From assembly GCA_050256135.1 (NCBI GenBank), contig JBFWIF010000042.1, forward strand, positions 1 through 18,609: a DNA stretch of 18,609 nucleotides, given 5' to 3'. The DNA comes from RZYP01 sp050256135. Lineage in GTDB: Bacteria; Bacillota; Negativicutes; Acidaminococcales; Acidaminococcaceae. How positions within the stretch are numbered: position 1 is the first letter of the stretch; each line of letters begins with the position of its first letter. Position numbers and translations under genes: made by a program. Shown here one piece after another: positions 1 through 6,866 of the stretch. The notes under the pieces are model-generated. The model searched no databases and was not told the origin of the DNA. It saw nothing but the letters and a program-made list of their open reading frames with translations.

Positions 1-15
1 ATAAAGTTCTTCCAT
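1..15 (-). CDS. Start of an unidentified gene, downstream in the aro operon (partial)
   Basis: Only the first five codons (Met-Glu-Glu-Leu-Tyr) fall inside the window. The ATG at 13-15 (minus strand) is preceded by an AGGGGG ribosome binding site at 21-26, five bases away, and the gene begins 50 bases after the aroA stop codon with no terminator between. It is therefore very likely the next gene of the aromatic operon. The product cannot be identified from five residues. Genes commonly found here include shikimate kinase, chorismate synthase and prephenate dehydratase, but that is only expectation. Confidence 0.5.
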
Positions 16-65
16 AGGTTCCCCCTAATAAATATTCCTTGCCTTGTCGGCAAATAAGCTAAATT

Positions 66-1367
66 CTAATCATTTTCCATATATGAAATCTGCCCGCCAA
101 GAGCAATAAAGTCATGCCAAAATTGAGGATATGACTTACTGACACATTCAGCACCATGCAAAACCACTCTATCACGGCACTTTAAACTAGCTATTGCCAA
201 TGACATCGCAATACGGTGATCGTTCCATCCTTCCACTTCACCGCCAGTAAGATACTTTTTACCTTGTATAACCAATCCTTCTTCTAGCTCTGTTACATCA
301 GCTCCCAATTTATTAAGCTCAGTAGTTACGGCTCTCAGACGATCACATTCCTTCAGTCTTAACCTACCTGCATTTATAATTTCTGTTCTTCCTTCACTTA
401 CAGAGGCCAACACGGACAACACCGGTATTATATCTGGGCAGTCACTGGCATCAATAATAGTGCCAGCGGTTTTTGCCGGCGAAGATGTTATAATCATTTT
501 TTCTTCATTATAATCAATTTTGCCGCCCATTGCAGAAATAATTTCTATTATAGCCTTATCGCCTTGCAACGAATTTGCTAAAAGACCTTTGCAATCAATC
601 TTTTTTCCAATTGCTCCCGCCACAAGCCAAAACGCAGCTTGTGAATAATCAGCTTCAACAATAGAATTCCTGCTATGATATTTTTGCCCGCCACGAATAT
701 AGAACGCTTTGTATTCGTCGTTTTTTATTTCTATGCCATATTTTGCAAGGCATGAAAGCGTAAGCGCAACATAGCTCTTTGACTCAAGCGGCGAGCTTAT
801 GGTAATCACTGAATCGTCATCCAGAAGAGGCAATGCAAATAATAAACCGCTGACAAATTGAGAACTTACATTACCCGGCAATTCAAACCTACCTGCAGAA
901 AGCCTGCCGCAGATTTTTAGCGGTAATTTCCCCTCATCAGCTGCTTCGTATTCAATTCCCTGCCGGTCAAAAATATCATAATAAGCATTGAGCGGTCTGG
1001 AAACAAGTTTGCCACTTCCCTTAAAAACCACTTGCTTGCTGCACAAAGCTGCTAATGGTATCATGAAGCGCAAAGTTGATCCAGACTCACCACAATCAAT
1101 TTCATTTGATAAAGCTTGTAATTCTCCGCCCTCAATTTTGAAAGCGGCCCTGCCAGGATACAAAGACGGCGCAGGCGTTATCTTTACACCAAGAGCCTGC
1201 AGTGCACGACAAGTGGCCTCAATATCTGCAGAAATACTAATATTATCCACTACAGAATTTCCTTCTGCCAAAGCGGCACATATTATTTCTCTATGTCCCA
1301 TACTCTTTGAAGAAGGAACGTTGATCTCCCCTGACAGCGGCACTGGTCTAATGCTTATAGTGTCCAT
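66..1367 (-). CDS. aroA: 3-phosphoshikimate 1-carboxyvinyltransferase (EPSP synthase)
   Basis: This cytoplasmic enzyme joins shikimate-3-phosphate and phosphoenolpyruvate to give EPSP, the sixth step of the shikimate pathway. The 433-residue length is usual for the family. Visible signatures are VPSSKSMGHR near the N-terminus (lysine and arginine substrate contacts), CGESGSTLRF around residues 93-102 (the counterpart of the enterobacterial LGNAGTAMRP loop), RLRLKECDRLRA near residue 335, and DHRIAMSLA near residue 384. The ATG has an AGGAG site that overlaps the aroB stop codon, and the two genes are nine bases apart, so they are probably translationally coupled. At the loop position matching Pro101 of the E. 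coli enzyme there is Phe, while the glycine matching Gly96 is kept. Family identity is secure. Confidence 0.96.
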   Translation of the reverse strand: MDTISIRPVPLSGEINVPSSKSMGHREIICAALAEGNSVVDNISISADIEATCRALQALGVKITPAPSLYPGRAAFKIEGGELQALSNEIDCGESGSTLRFMIPLAALCSKQVVFKGSGKLVSRPLNAYYDIFDRQGIEYEAADEGKLPLKICGRLSAGRFELPGNVSSQFVSGLLFALPLLDDDSVITISSPLESKSYVALTLSCLAKYGIEIKNDEYKAFYIRGGQKYHSRNSIVEADYSQAAFWLVAGAIGKKIDCKGLLANSLQGDKAIIEIISAMGGKIDYNEEKMIITSSPAKTAGTIIDASDCPDIIPVLSVLASVSEGRTEIINAGRLRLKECDRLRAVTTELNKLGADVTELEEGLVIQGKKYLTGGEVEGWNDHRIAMSLAIASLKCRDRVVLHGAECVSKSYPQFWHDFIALGGQISYMEND

Positions 1368-1376
1368 AACATTCTC

Positions 1377-2438
1377 CTATCCAATATAATGCGTCAAATC
1401 TTTATATGGTATTTTCAATAATCTGCTCTTGCCGATTTTCTCTAAAATAACAATAGTTATTTCCCCGCCTTTTTTCTTTTTATCCAAGGCGATAGTTTTC
1501 AGCACTTCTTCTTTTTCCATTACGGCTTCGGTAGGCAGGCCATAATGTTGTAAAATATCTTTAATCAACGTAGTTGAGCCTTTTTCTGTAATACCCAATT
1601 GTTCGGTCTTACCGGTCAAAGCAGCCATACCGATTCCTACACCCTCACCATGCGTATACGTTTCGTAATTATAGTATTTTTCCACTGCATGGCCTATTGT
1701 ATGGCCAAAATTCAGCACCATACGTTCACCTGTATCAAACTCATCATTTTCAACTATTCGTGCTTTAATTTCACAGCATTCTTTGATAATAACTTCAATA
1801 TTGGCTAAAAGCTCTTCATCATCCCTAATTCCCTGTAGTTTCGCAAAAAGATCTGCACTGCGTATGCAGCCATATTTTATCGCCTCCGCCAAGCCATCAT
1901 GCAAATAACGCTTGGGTAAAGAAATAAGAAGATCTGGATCAATGAGTACACCTAACGGCTGATAAAAACTGCCGACAAGGTTTTTGCCGGTTGGAAGGTC
2001 AATTGCAACTTTGCCACCGACACTGCTGTCTATTTGTGCCAAAAGAGAAGTCGGCACCTGAATGAAATCAATACCACGCAGAAAAGTTGCTGCAGCGAAA
2101 CCGCCTAAATCGCCGGGGACGCCGCCGCCAAAAGTTATGACCAAATCACTTCTCGTCAAACCAAATGCTGCCATTCTTGCATAAACATCCCCAAGGGTTT
2201 GTAAAGTCTTGCTCTTTTCCCCTGGTTCAATTACAATCCGCTCGACAATAAAATCAGACTCTTCTAAGGTTTTCTGCAGTTTAGCACCATATAAAGAATC
2301 AACGTTTGCATCAGTAATAATTGCTGCCTTGCCAGCCTTGGATAGTTTTCTTGCTTCCTTACCCATTGCCGCCAATAATCCTTTTTCAATTTTTATGTCA
2401 TAAGATCTTTTATCCAAATTCACTGTTACCTTATGCAT
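1377..2438 (-). CDS. aroB: 3-dehydroquinate synthase
   Basis: AroB converts DAHP to 3-dehydroquinate, the second shikimate step, using NAD and a divalent metal. The 353-residue length is standard. The nucleotide-binding segment GGGVPGDLGGFAA is followed by FLRGIDFIQVPTSLLAQ and DSSVGGKVAIDLPTGKN. Metal ligands are recognisable in DGLAEAIKYG (Glu), FGHTIGHAVE (His) and THGEGVGIGM (His). The start ATG lies inside the 3' end of tyrA (8-base overlap), with an AAGGAAGG ribosome binding site nine bases upstream, which points to translational coupling. It sits directly before aroA in the operon. Confidence 0.97.
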   Translation of the reverse strand: MHKVTVNLDKRSYDIKIEKGLLAAMGKEARKLSKAGKAAIITDANVDSLYGAKLQKTLEESDFIVERIVIEPGEKSKTLQTLGDVYARMAAFGLTRSDLVITFGGGVPGDLGGFAAATFLRGIDFIQVPTSLLAQIDSSVGGKVAIDLPTGKNLVGSFYQPLGVLIDPDLLISLPKRYLHDGLAEAIKYGCIRSADLFAKLQGIRDDEELLANIEVIIKECCEIKARIVENDEFDTGERMVLNFGHTIGHAVEKYYNYETYTHGEGVGIGMAALTGKTEQLGITEKGSTTLIKDILQHYGLPTEAVMEKEEVLKTIALDKKKKGGEITIVILEKIGKSRLLKIPYKDLTHYIG

Positions 2439-3315
2439 TATATAAAGCCTTCCTTTTCATTGCAGCAGAACGCATCATGTACTTAAGTTTTTCAGCATCA
2501 TTTTTTTCTAAAGCCTCTGACCAAAGAGCCAATTCTTCTTTGAACATTTCTATTTCTGCAAGAACATTAGCCCTGTTGTACAAAAACAAGTCTGTCCATA
2601 GTTCAGCATTAATATCAGCTACTCTCGTTGCATCCCTGAAACTACCGGCAACGAAAAACCTGGTATCGTCGTTCATTGATTTGCTGTTAACGAGCGCTAC
2701 CGCTAATAGGTGCGGCAAATTACTGGTATAAGCAATGATTTTGTCGTGTTGTTCCATAGTAACCTCAACGGTTCTTTTGCATCCTAACGCCATAGCCAGA
2801 GACTTTAGCCATTCCACGTTTTCTCTGTCATTATTTGGTCCTGGCACAACTATATAGTTAGCCCCATTAAAAATCTCGGCCGATGATTGGCTGAACCCGC
2901 TGCCTTCTCTGCCTGCCATCGGATGCCCAGAAACAAAATCCATATCTTTCCCCAACAACGGTTGTATACGTTCAATCATGTCGCCTTTAATACCTGCGGC
3001 ATCAGTAAGCAATACAGAAGCTTTGAAATTTCCAACATTTTTTTTGACAAACTCAAAAATGGAAGCAGGATACACAGCAAAAATAATGACATCCGCTTCC
3101 TTCAAATTTTCATCAGGCAAAGCACAAGGTGTATCAATAACACCTTGTGCTTTTGCCTGTGACAAAATATCTTCATTGGAATCCACTGCTATAATTTTTT
3201 TTACACCTAGCAGACGCAAGGCCTTTGCGTATGAGCCACCAATGAGTCCCAGCCCTACGATACAAAACACCAGGTTCTTAAATTCTTTATCCATGCTACA
3301 AAACCTACCTGTCAA
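2431..3315 (-). CDS. tyrA: Prephenate dehydrogenase
   Basis: TyrA oxidatively decarboxylates prephenate to 4-hydroxyphenylpyruvate, the committed step to tyrosine. The N-terminal Rossmann fold shows GLGLIGGSYAKAL, and the catalytic region shows GHPMAGREGSGF. At 294 residues (287 from the internal ATG) it lacks the C-terminal ACT regulatory domain that many Firmicutes TyrA proteins carry, so tyrosine feedback may act elsewhere, for example on the DAHP synthases. Two starts are possible. A TTG at 3315 has GAGGTGAG about six bases upstream, which I favour. An ATG at 3294 (Met-Asp-Lys-Glu) has the weaker AGGTAGG. The stop overlaps the aroB start. A candidate internal promoter lies 65-93 bases upstream. 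Confidence 0.94.
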   Translation of the reverse strand: MTGRFCSMDKEFKNLVFCIVGLGLIGGSYAKALRLLGVKKIIAVDSNEDILSQAKAQGVIDTPCALPDENLKEADVIIFAVYPASIFEFVKKNVGNFKASVLLTDAAGIKGDMIERIQPLLGKDMDFVSGHPMAGREGSGFSQSSAEIFNGANYIVVPGPNNDRENVEWLKSLAMALGCKRTVEVTMEQHDKIIAYTSNLPHLLAVALVNSKSMNDDTRFFVAGSFRDATRVADINAELWTDLFLYNRANVLAEIEMFKEELALWSEALEKNDAEKLKYMMRSAAMKRKALYNA

Positions 3316-3370
3316 AAAGACTCACCTCATTATTTTTAACTCTTCATTACAATTCTACCATTCTACAAAG

Positions 3371-3408
3371 TTACCTTTTATTATACCCTAAAAACAAGGT
3401 AATGAAAA
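3371..3408 (-). promoter_or_regulatory. Internal promoter with flanking inverted repeat, before tyrA
   Basis: On the minus strand TTTTCA (3403-3408) and a perfect TATAAT (3380-3385) are separated by 17 bases, giving a plausible sigma-70-type promoter between the second DAHP synthase gene and tyrA. The -10 box is enclosed by perfect 7-base inverted arms TTACCTT (3396-3402, minus-strand reading) and AAGGTAA (3371-3377), 18 bases apart, which could be an operator. It would allow tyrA-aroB-aroA to be transcribed apart from the attenuator-controlled DAHP synthases. No terminator precedes it. Confidence 0.5.
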
Positions 3409-3430
3409 TTCACTTTTTATTTAAATTTAT

Positions 3431-4444
3431 TCAAATTTCACGCCCTACTATTTTTGCTATGCCTCGCAAGTCATCCATAAGAGAGGCAAACCTTTCAGGC
3501 TTCAAAGATTGAGCCCCATCGCACCATGCATTTTCGGGATCGTTATGCACTTCAATCATCAAACCATCCGCTCCAACAGCAACAGCTGCTTTAGCAAGTG
3601 GTTCAACCATCCACCACATCCCAGCTGCATGGCTCGGGTCCACAATGACTGGCAGGTGACTAAGTTTTTTAGCAGCAGGAATTGCGCTCAAGTCCAGTGT
3701 ATTACGGGTATATGTTTCATAAGTGCGGATACCGCGTTCACAAAGAATAACATTCTCATTACCACCTGACATGATGTACTCAGCTGACATAATCCATTCC
3801 TCAATGGTAGCAGCCAGCCCTCTTTTCAGTAAGATAGGTACGTTTGTCTTTCCAAGCTCCTTCAGTAGCTCAAAATTCTGCATATTACGGGCACCCACCT
3901 GAATCAGATCAACATCTTCGACAAATCTTTCAATTTTGTCGGCTGACATTATTTCTGTTACTATCGGCAAGCCATTAGCTAAACCCGCCGTCTTCAGCAT
4001 ATCTAAGCCTTTTTCTTTCAACCCTTGGAAGGAGTAAGGAGAAGTGCGGGGTTTGAAAGCACCACCACGCAGCATGGTAGCTCCTGCCTCCTTTACAGAT
4101 GCTGCTACCGAATTCATCTGCTCATCTGTTTCAATAGAACAAGGCCCCGCAATTACCACCAACTTTTTACCACCTATTTTTACACCACTGACATCAATAA
4201 TGCTATTTTCGGGATGAAACATACGGTTGGCACGTTTAAACGGTTCCTGCACACGCATGACCTTTTCCACATAGTCATTGACGGTTATACGCTTGGGATC
4301 AAAACCACTTGTATCACCAATAACACCAAGAATAGTCATATTAACGCCAACAATCTCATTGATTTGAAACCCTTCCCGCAGGAGCATTTCTTTTAGTTTT
4401 TTGGATTCAGTCTCTGGCGCTCCAGGTTTTAATACAATTATCAT
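3431..4444 (-). CDS. aroF: 3-deoxy-7-phosphoheptulonate (DAHP) synthase, type I-beta, copy 2
   Basis: DAHP synthase condenses phosphoenolpyruvate and erythrose-4-phosphate, the entry reaction of the shikimate pathway. The 337-residue protein has the layout of the Thermotoga maritima enzyme: an N-terminal ferredoxin-like regulatory domain (about residues 1-70) and a TIM barrel. The metal ligands fall at the same numbers as reported for that enzyme: Cys102 in AGPCSIE, His272 in VDPSHAAG, Glu298 in MIEVH and Asp309 in WCDGAQS. Other signatures are KPRTSPYSFQG and LLKRG. It is about 85% identical to the gene immediately upstream, with differences concentrated in the first 49 residues. The gap to that gene is 61 bases, with a GAGGAGAAAC ribosome binding site. 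The symbol follows common usage for this family. Confidence 0.95.
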   Translation of the reverse strand: MIIVLKPGAPETESKKLKEMLLREGFQINEIVGVNMTILGVIGDTSGFDPKRITVNDYVEKVMRVQEPFKRANRMFHPENSIIDVSGVKIGGKKLVVIAGPCSIETDEQMNSVAASVKEAGATMLRGGAFKPRTSPYSFQGLKEKGLDMLKTAGLANGLPIVTEIMSADKIERFVEDVDLIQVGARNMQNFELLKELGKTNVPILLKRGLAATIEEWIMSAEYIMSGGNENVILCERGIRTYETYTRNTLDLSAIPAAKKLSHLPVIVDPSHAAGMWWMVEPLAKAAVAVGADGLMIEVHNDPENAWCDGAQSLKPERFASLMDDLRGIAKIVGREI

Positions 4445-4505
4445 AATCCGTTTCTCCTCTACTCATATGTTTTATTTTGCTTTTTACAGCTATGGCAACA
4501 AAGCA

Positions 4506-5519
4506 TTACAGTTCCCTGCCAACAATCGGTGCTATATTCTTCAAATCTTGCATCAAACTTGCGAAACGCTCAGGTTTCAATGATTGAGCCCCATCGCACC
4601 AAGCGTTTTCCGGATCGTTATGCACTTCGATCATAAGTCCGTCAGCTCCGACAGCAATTGCCGCTTTGGCGAGGGGCTCTACCATCCACCACATACCAGC
4701 CGCATGGCTCGGGTCGACTACAACAGGTAAATGACTAAGCTTCTTAACTGCTGGTATGGCACTTAAATCAAGTGTATTTCGTGTGTAAGTTTCGTAAGTG
4801 CGAATGCCGCGTTCGCAAAGAATAACATTTTCGTTGCCGCCGGCCATGATGTATTCAGCAGACATAATCCACTCTTCAATAGTAGCCGCGAGACCTCTTT
4901 TAAGCAGAATAGGTACCTGTGTCTTACCGAGTTCCTTCAGCAATTCGAAGTTCTGCATATTGCGTGCGCCAACTTGTATTAAGTCCACCTTACCAATAAA
5001 TTGGTCCAATTTGTCAGCGGACATTATTTCCGTTACTATTGGCAGTCCATTCTTAGCTCCTGCTTCACCTAGCATATCAAGACCTTTTTCTTTCAAACCC
5101 TGAAAAGAATATGGAGAAGTACGGGGTTTGAAAGCACCACCGCGTAAAAGTGAAGCACCAGCTTCTTTGACAGATCCAGCTACAGAATTCATCTGTTCAT
5201 CAGTTTCAATTGAACAAGGACCTGCTATTACCGCTAACTTTTTGCCGCCAATTTGTACGCCGCTGACATTGACAACTGTGTTTTCCGGGTGGAACATGCG
5301 GTTGGCACGTTTAAAAGGTTCTTGCACGCGCATAACTTTTTCCACATAATCGTTGACCGTAATGCGCTTAGGATCTATCATGCTGGTGTCACCGACAACA
5401 CCGAGGATACAATAATTTAATCCCTTACTAACATTAATATAAAAGCCTTGTTTTTCTAAACTTTCCTGTACTTTTAAAGCTTCTGCATCTGGTGTTCCCG
5501 GTTTCATTACGATAATCAT
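4506..5519 (-). CDS. aroF: DAHP synthase, type I-beta, copy 1 (first gene of the aro operon)
   Basis: This is a second complete DAHP synthase of exactly the same length (337 residues), with the same metal-binding residues (Cys102, His272, Glu298, Asp309) and the same N-terminal ferredoxin-like regulatory domain. It is the first structural gene after the aromatic leader and attenuator. Compared with the downstream paralogue about 51 residues differ: about 22 in residues 1-49 and 29 in the remaining 288. In the Thermotoga enzyme the N-terminal domain forms the tyrosine/phenylalanine feedback site, so the pair may be isoenzymes with different effector specificity (inference). The start ATG follows an AAGGTGATGTTAGT context with AAGG/GGTG as ribosome binding site. 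Confidence 0.95.
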   Translation of the reverse strand: MIIVMKPGTPDAEALKVQESLEKQGFYINVSKGLNYCILGVVGDTSMIDPKRITVNDYVEKVMRVQEPFKRANRMFHPENTVVNVSGVQIGGKKLAVIAGPCSIETDEQMNSVAGSVKEAGASLLRGGAFKPRTSPYSFQGLKEKGLDMLGEAGAKNGLPIVTEIMSADKLDQFIGKVDLIQVGARNMQNFELLKELGKTQVPILLKRGLAATIEEWIMSAEYIMAGGNENVILCERGIRTYETYTRNTLDLSAIPAVKKLSHLPVVVDPSHAAGMWWMVEPLAKAAIAVGADGLMIEVHNDPENAWCDGAQSLKPERFASLMQDLKNIAPIVGREL

Positions 5520-5586
5520 ACTAACATCACCTTTTCCCTTATATTTTTATTTTCTTTAGATAACTGATTCAGTGTTTTGAACAAAT

Positions 5587-5616
5587 AAAAAAGCAGGCTC
5601 CGTAAAAGAGCCTGCT
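5587..5616 (-). terminator. Attenuator terminator of the aro operon leader
   Basis: On the minus strand AGCAGGCTC (5608-5616) pairs perfectly with GAGCCTGCT (5592-5600) across a 7-base loop and is followed by a run of six T. It lies 67 bases before the first DAHP synthase start and 38 bases after the leader peptide stop. It therefore sits in the operon's own leader, where it would act as a regulated attenuator instead of ending an upstream gene. Confidence 0.85.
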
Positions 5617-5735
5617 CGATGACAACATTACATATCAAGAATTAATATCCATCGCTACCTTTTTCGGCCTCTATTCACGCTAATTGAGCTATTCAGTTGA
5701 TTGCATGCAAAATACCAAGTGCTAAAGTAATAGCC
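5601..5735 (-). promoter_or_regulatory. Candidate alternative pairings of the aro attenuator
   Basis: Three segments of the minus-strand leader can pair in competition. Segment 2 (CGUGAAUAGAGGCC, 5666-5679) can pair with segment 3 (GGCUCUUUUACG, 5601-5612), with two bulged G and one mismatch. This would open the terminator stem and act as antiterminator. Segment 1 (GGCUAUUAC, 5727-5735, codons 20-22 of the leader peptide, Gly-Tyr-Tyr) can pair with segment 2 with two bulges and would act as anti-antiterminator. A ribosome stalled on the aromatic codons would cover segment 1 and favour read-through. The pairings were found by eye, without energy calculation. Confidence 0.5.
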
Positions 5736-5792
5736 TTGGTTAAAAGTAAACGCATATTCAACTGTCCAATTTTGCATTAATTTAGCTTCCAT
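5655..5792 (-). CDS. Aromatic-rich leader peptide of the aro operon (45 aa)
   Basis: This short ORF begins with ATG at 5792, seven bases after a CAGGTGG ribosome binding site, and ends at TAG 5655-5657. Its residues 9-28 read WTVEYAFTFNQGYYFSTWYF: two Trp, four Tyr and four Phe in twenty positions. The remaining 17 residues have no aromatic. It starts about 36 bases after the predicted transcription start and stops 38 bases before a strong terminator hairpin, with no other gene between it and the DAHP synthase. Such composition is the hallmark of amino-acid-sensing leader peptides like those of enterobacterial pheA and trp, but here all three aromatic residues are represented, fitting a common-pathway operon. 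The peptide itself probably has no other role. Confidence 0.85.
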   Translation of the reverse strand: MEAKLMQNWTVEYAFTFNQGYYFSTWYFACNQLNSSISVNRGRKR

Positions 5793-5834
5793 TTTGTAGC
5801 CACCTGATACATATTTTTTGGATTAATTGTTGTT

Positions 5835-5863
5835 ATCTTACCTTGCACCAATAGACTTGTCAA
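5835..5863 (-). promoter_or_regulatory. Promoter of the aro operon
   Basis: A perfect -35 TTGACA (5858-5863) and a -10 TAAGAT (5835-5840, four of six) are separated by 17 bases on the minus strand, followed 43 bases later by the leader peptide ATG. About 37 bases upstream is a dyad, TGTAA-N6-TTACA (5900-5915). The rest of the stretch up to the TSUP gene stop at 6006 is AT-rich, and I see no convincing terminator for that gene in it. Confidence 0.75.
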
Positions 5864-5899
5864 GGAAAATATTTACACTTTTATCAAATCTTTATTCAC

Positions 5900-5915
5900 T
5901 GTAAACAACATTACA
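5900..5915. promoter_or_regulatory. TGTAA-N6-TTACA dyad upstream of the aro promoter
   Basis: A perfect 5-base inverted repeat with a 6-base spacer lies upstream of the -35 box. It could be a regulator site. It resembles the enterobacterial TyrR box in its half sites but has shorter arms, and nothing in the window encodes a candidate regulator. AT-rich chance occurrence is possible. Confidence 0.25.
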
Positions 5916-6005
5916 ATCTTTTGTGTATCTTATATAAGAATTTTAACTACTTTACGACAGCTTTTGCCAATAACAGCTATCCGTAATTTCAAATTATACT
6001 GGATG

Positions 6006-6743
6006 TTATGAAAAAAGACTGCTTGCAATCGTCACAATTGAGCTGACAAGTACTGTACCTATAACTAATCTATTAAAAAGCACTGCATTAATTTTATAGA
6101 AAAGCCGCTCGCCTAAAAACCAGCCCAGCAGCATAGCCGGTATGGACAGCAAGGTAATGTTAATTATTTCTCCCGGGCGAAAAGTTCCCCAGTAATAACT
6201 TAAAGCAAGAGTCCCGGCATTCCCCAAAATAAAAAACCTCACCAGGTTTGCCCGCATAGCTTCCTTGGGCAAGTTTTCATTAAGATAGTAACAAACTATA
6301 GGCGGTCCATTTAAACCAGCAGTTGCTCCGCAAAATCCGCTGATAAAGCCACATCCAATTTGTGCCAAATGCTGATGTATTATCTTGAACTTTAGATTTT
6401 TCATTAGTGCCAAGGTGGCAAAAAGAAGGCAAAAACCAATAACAGCTTTAATCGTATTCACACTGGCTATTTTAAGGAAATACGTCCCTGGTAAAGCGCC
6501 CAGCAAGCTACCTAAAAATAACACCAAGACCTGATTTGAATGCCCATCTTTCCAGGTCTTGTATACCATGACCGCCTTCATGAACATTCCGCTGAACAAT
6601 AAAAATATCACGGTTTCCTTGGGTCCCATGATGATAGCGAGAAATGGTGCCGCAACAAGAGCAAACCCAAATCCTGTCACCGCTTGTGCCAAACTGGCGG
6701 CGAAAATTACAACAGAAACTAAGAAAACATATTGTATTTCCAA
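6006..6743 (-). CDS. TSUP (TauE/SafE) family membrane transporter
   Basis: The 245-residue protein is strongly hydrophobic, with about seven to eight membrane spans. It opens with a VFLVSVVIFAASLAQAVTGFG segment in two parts, where AQAVTGFGFALVAAPFL is the typical N-terminal motif of the sulfite exporter TauE/SafE (UPF0721) family. A second typical segment is GFISGFCGATAGLNGPPIVCYY near the middle, the internal repeat counterpart. The family moves sulfite, sulfoacetate, other small organosulfur anions or carboxylates. The substrate here cannot be read from sequence. The start is TTG at 6743, with an AGGAGGGG ribosome binding site eight to ten bases upstream. It is transcribed divergently from the mrp gene, and the two promoters overlap. 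Confidence 0.88.
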   Translation of the reverse strand: MEIQYVFLVSVVIFAASLAQAVTGFGFALVAAPFLAIIMGPKETVIFLLFSGMFMKAVMVYKTWKDGHSNQVLVLFLGSLLGALPGTYFLKIASVNTIKAVIGFCLLFATLALMKNLKFKIIHQHLAQIGCGFISGFCGATAGLNGPPIVCYYLNENLPKEAMRANLVRFFILGNAGTLALSYYWGTFRPGEIINITLLSIPAMLLGWFLGERLFYKINAVLFNRLVIGTVLVSSIVTIASSLFS

Positions 6744-6775
6744 AACCTTATCCCCTCCTGTTGCGATTCTCTACT

Positions 6776-6804
6776 ATTCTAAGCTTAATTCTTATAATTG
6801 ACAA
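6776..6804 (-). promoter_or_regulatory. Promoter of the TSUP gene
   Basis: On the minus strand TTGTCA (6799-6804) and TAGAAT (6776-6781), each one mismatch from consensus, are 17 bases apart and 33 bases before the start codon. Its -35 box overlaps that of the divergent mrp promoter in five bases. Confidence 0.65.
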
Positions 6805-6826
6805 GGGAATTCAATATCTATATATT
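6798..6826 (+). promoter_or_regulatory. Promoter of the mrp gene
   Basis: A perfect TTGACA (6798-6803) and TATATT (6821-6826) are separated by exactly 17 bases, predicting transcription from about 6833 and a short 34-base leader. The position also shows that the upstream in-frame TTG at 6798 is promoter sequence, not a start codon. Confidence 0.8.
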
Positions 6827-6866
6827 AGTGAGTATGCCAGACAAATATTTTTTTAGGAGTGATATG

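Noticed and set aside
3509..5349. Plus-strand ORFs opposite the DAHP synthase genes
   Set aside because: They are mirror reading frames of two strongly conserved minus-strand enzymes and lack ribosome binding sites.
5520..5863. T-box riboswitch in the aro leader
   Set aside because: I found no AGGGUGGNACCGCG-type T-box sequence, and the leader instead contains a translated-looking aromatic-rich ORF.
6798..6866. N-terminal extension of mrp from a TTG at 6798
   Set aside because: The TTG is the first half of a perfect -35 box, there is no ribosome binding site before it, and a good AGGAG site precedes the ATG at 6867.
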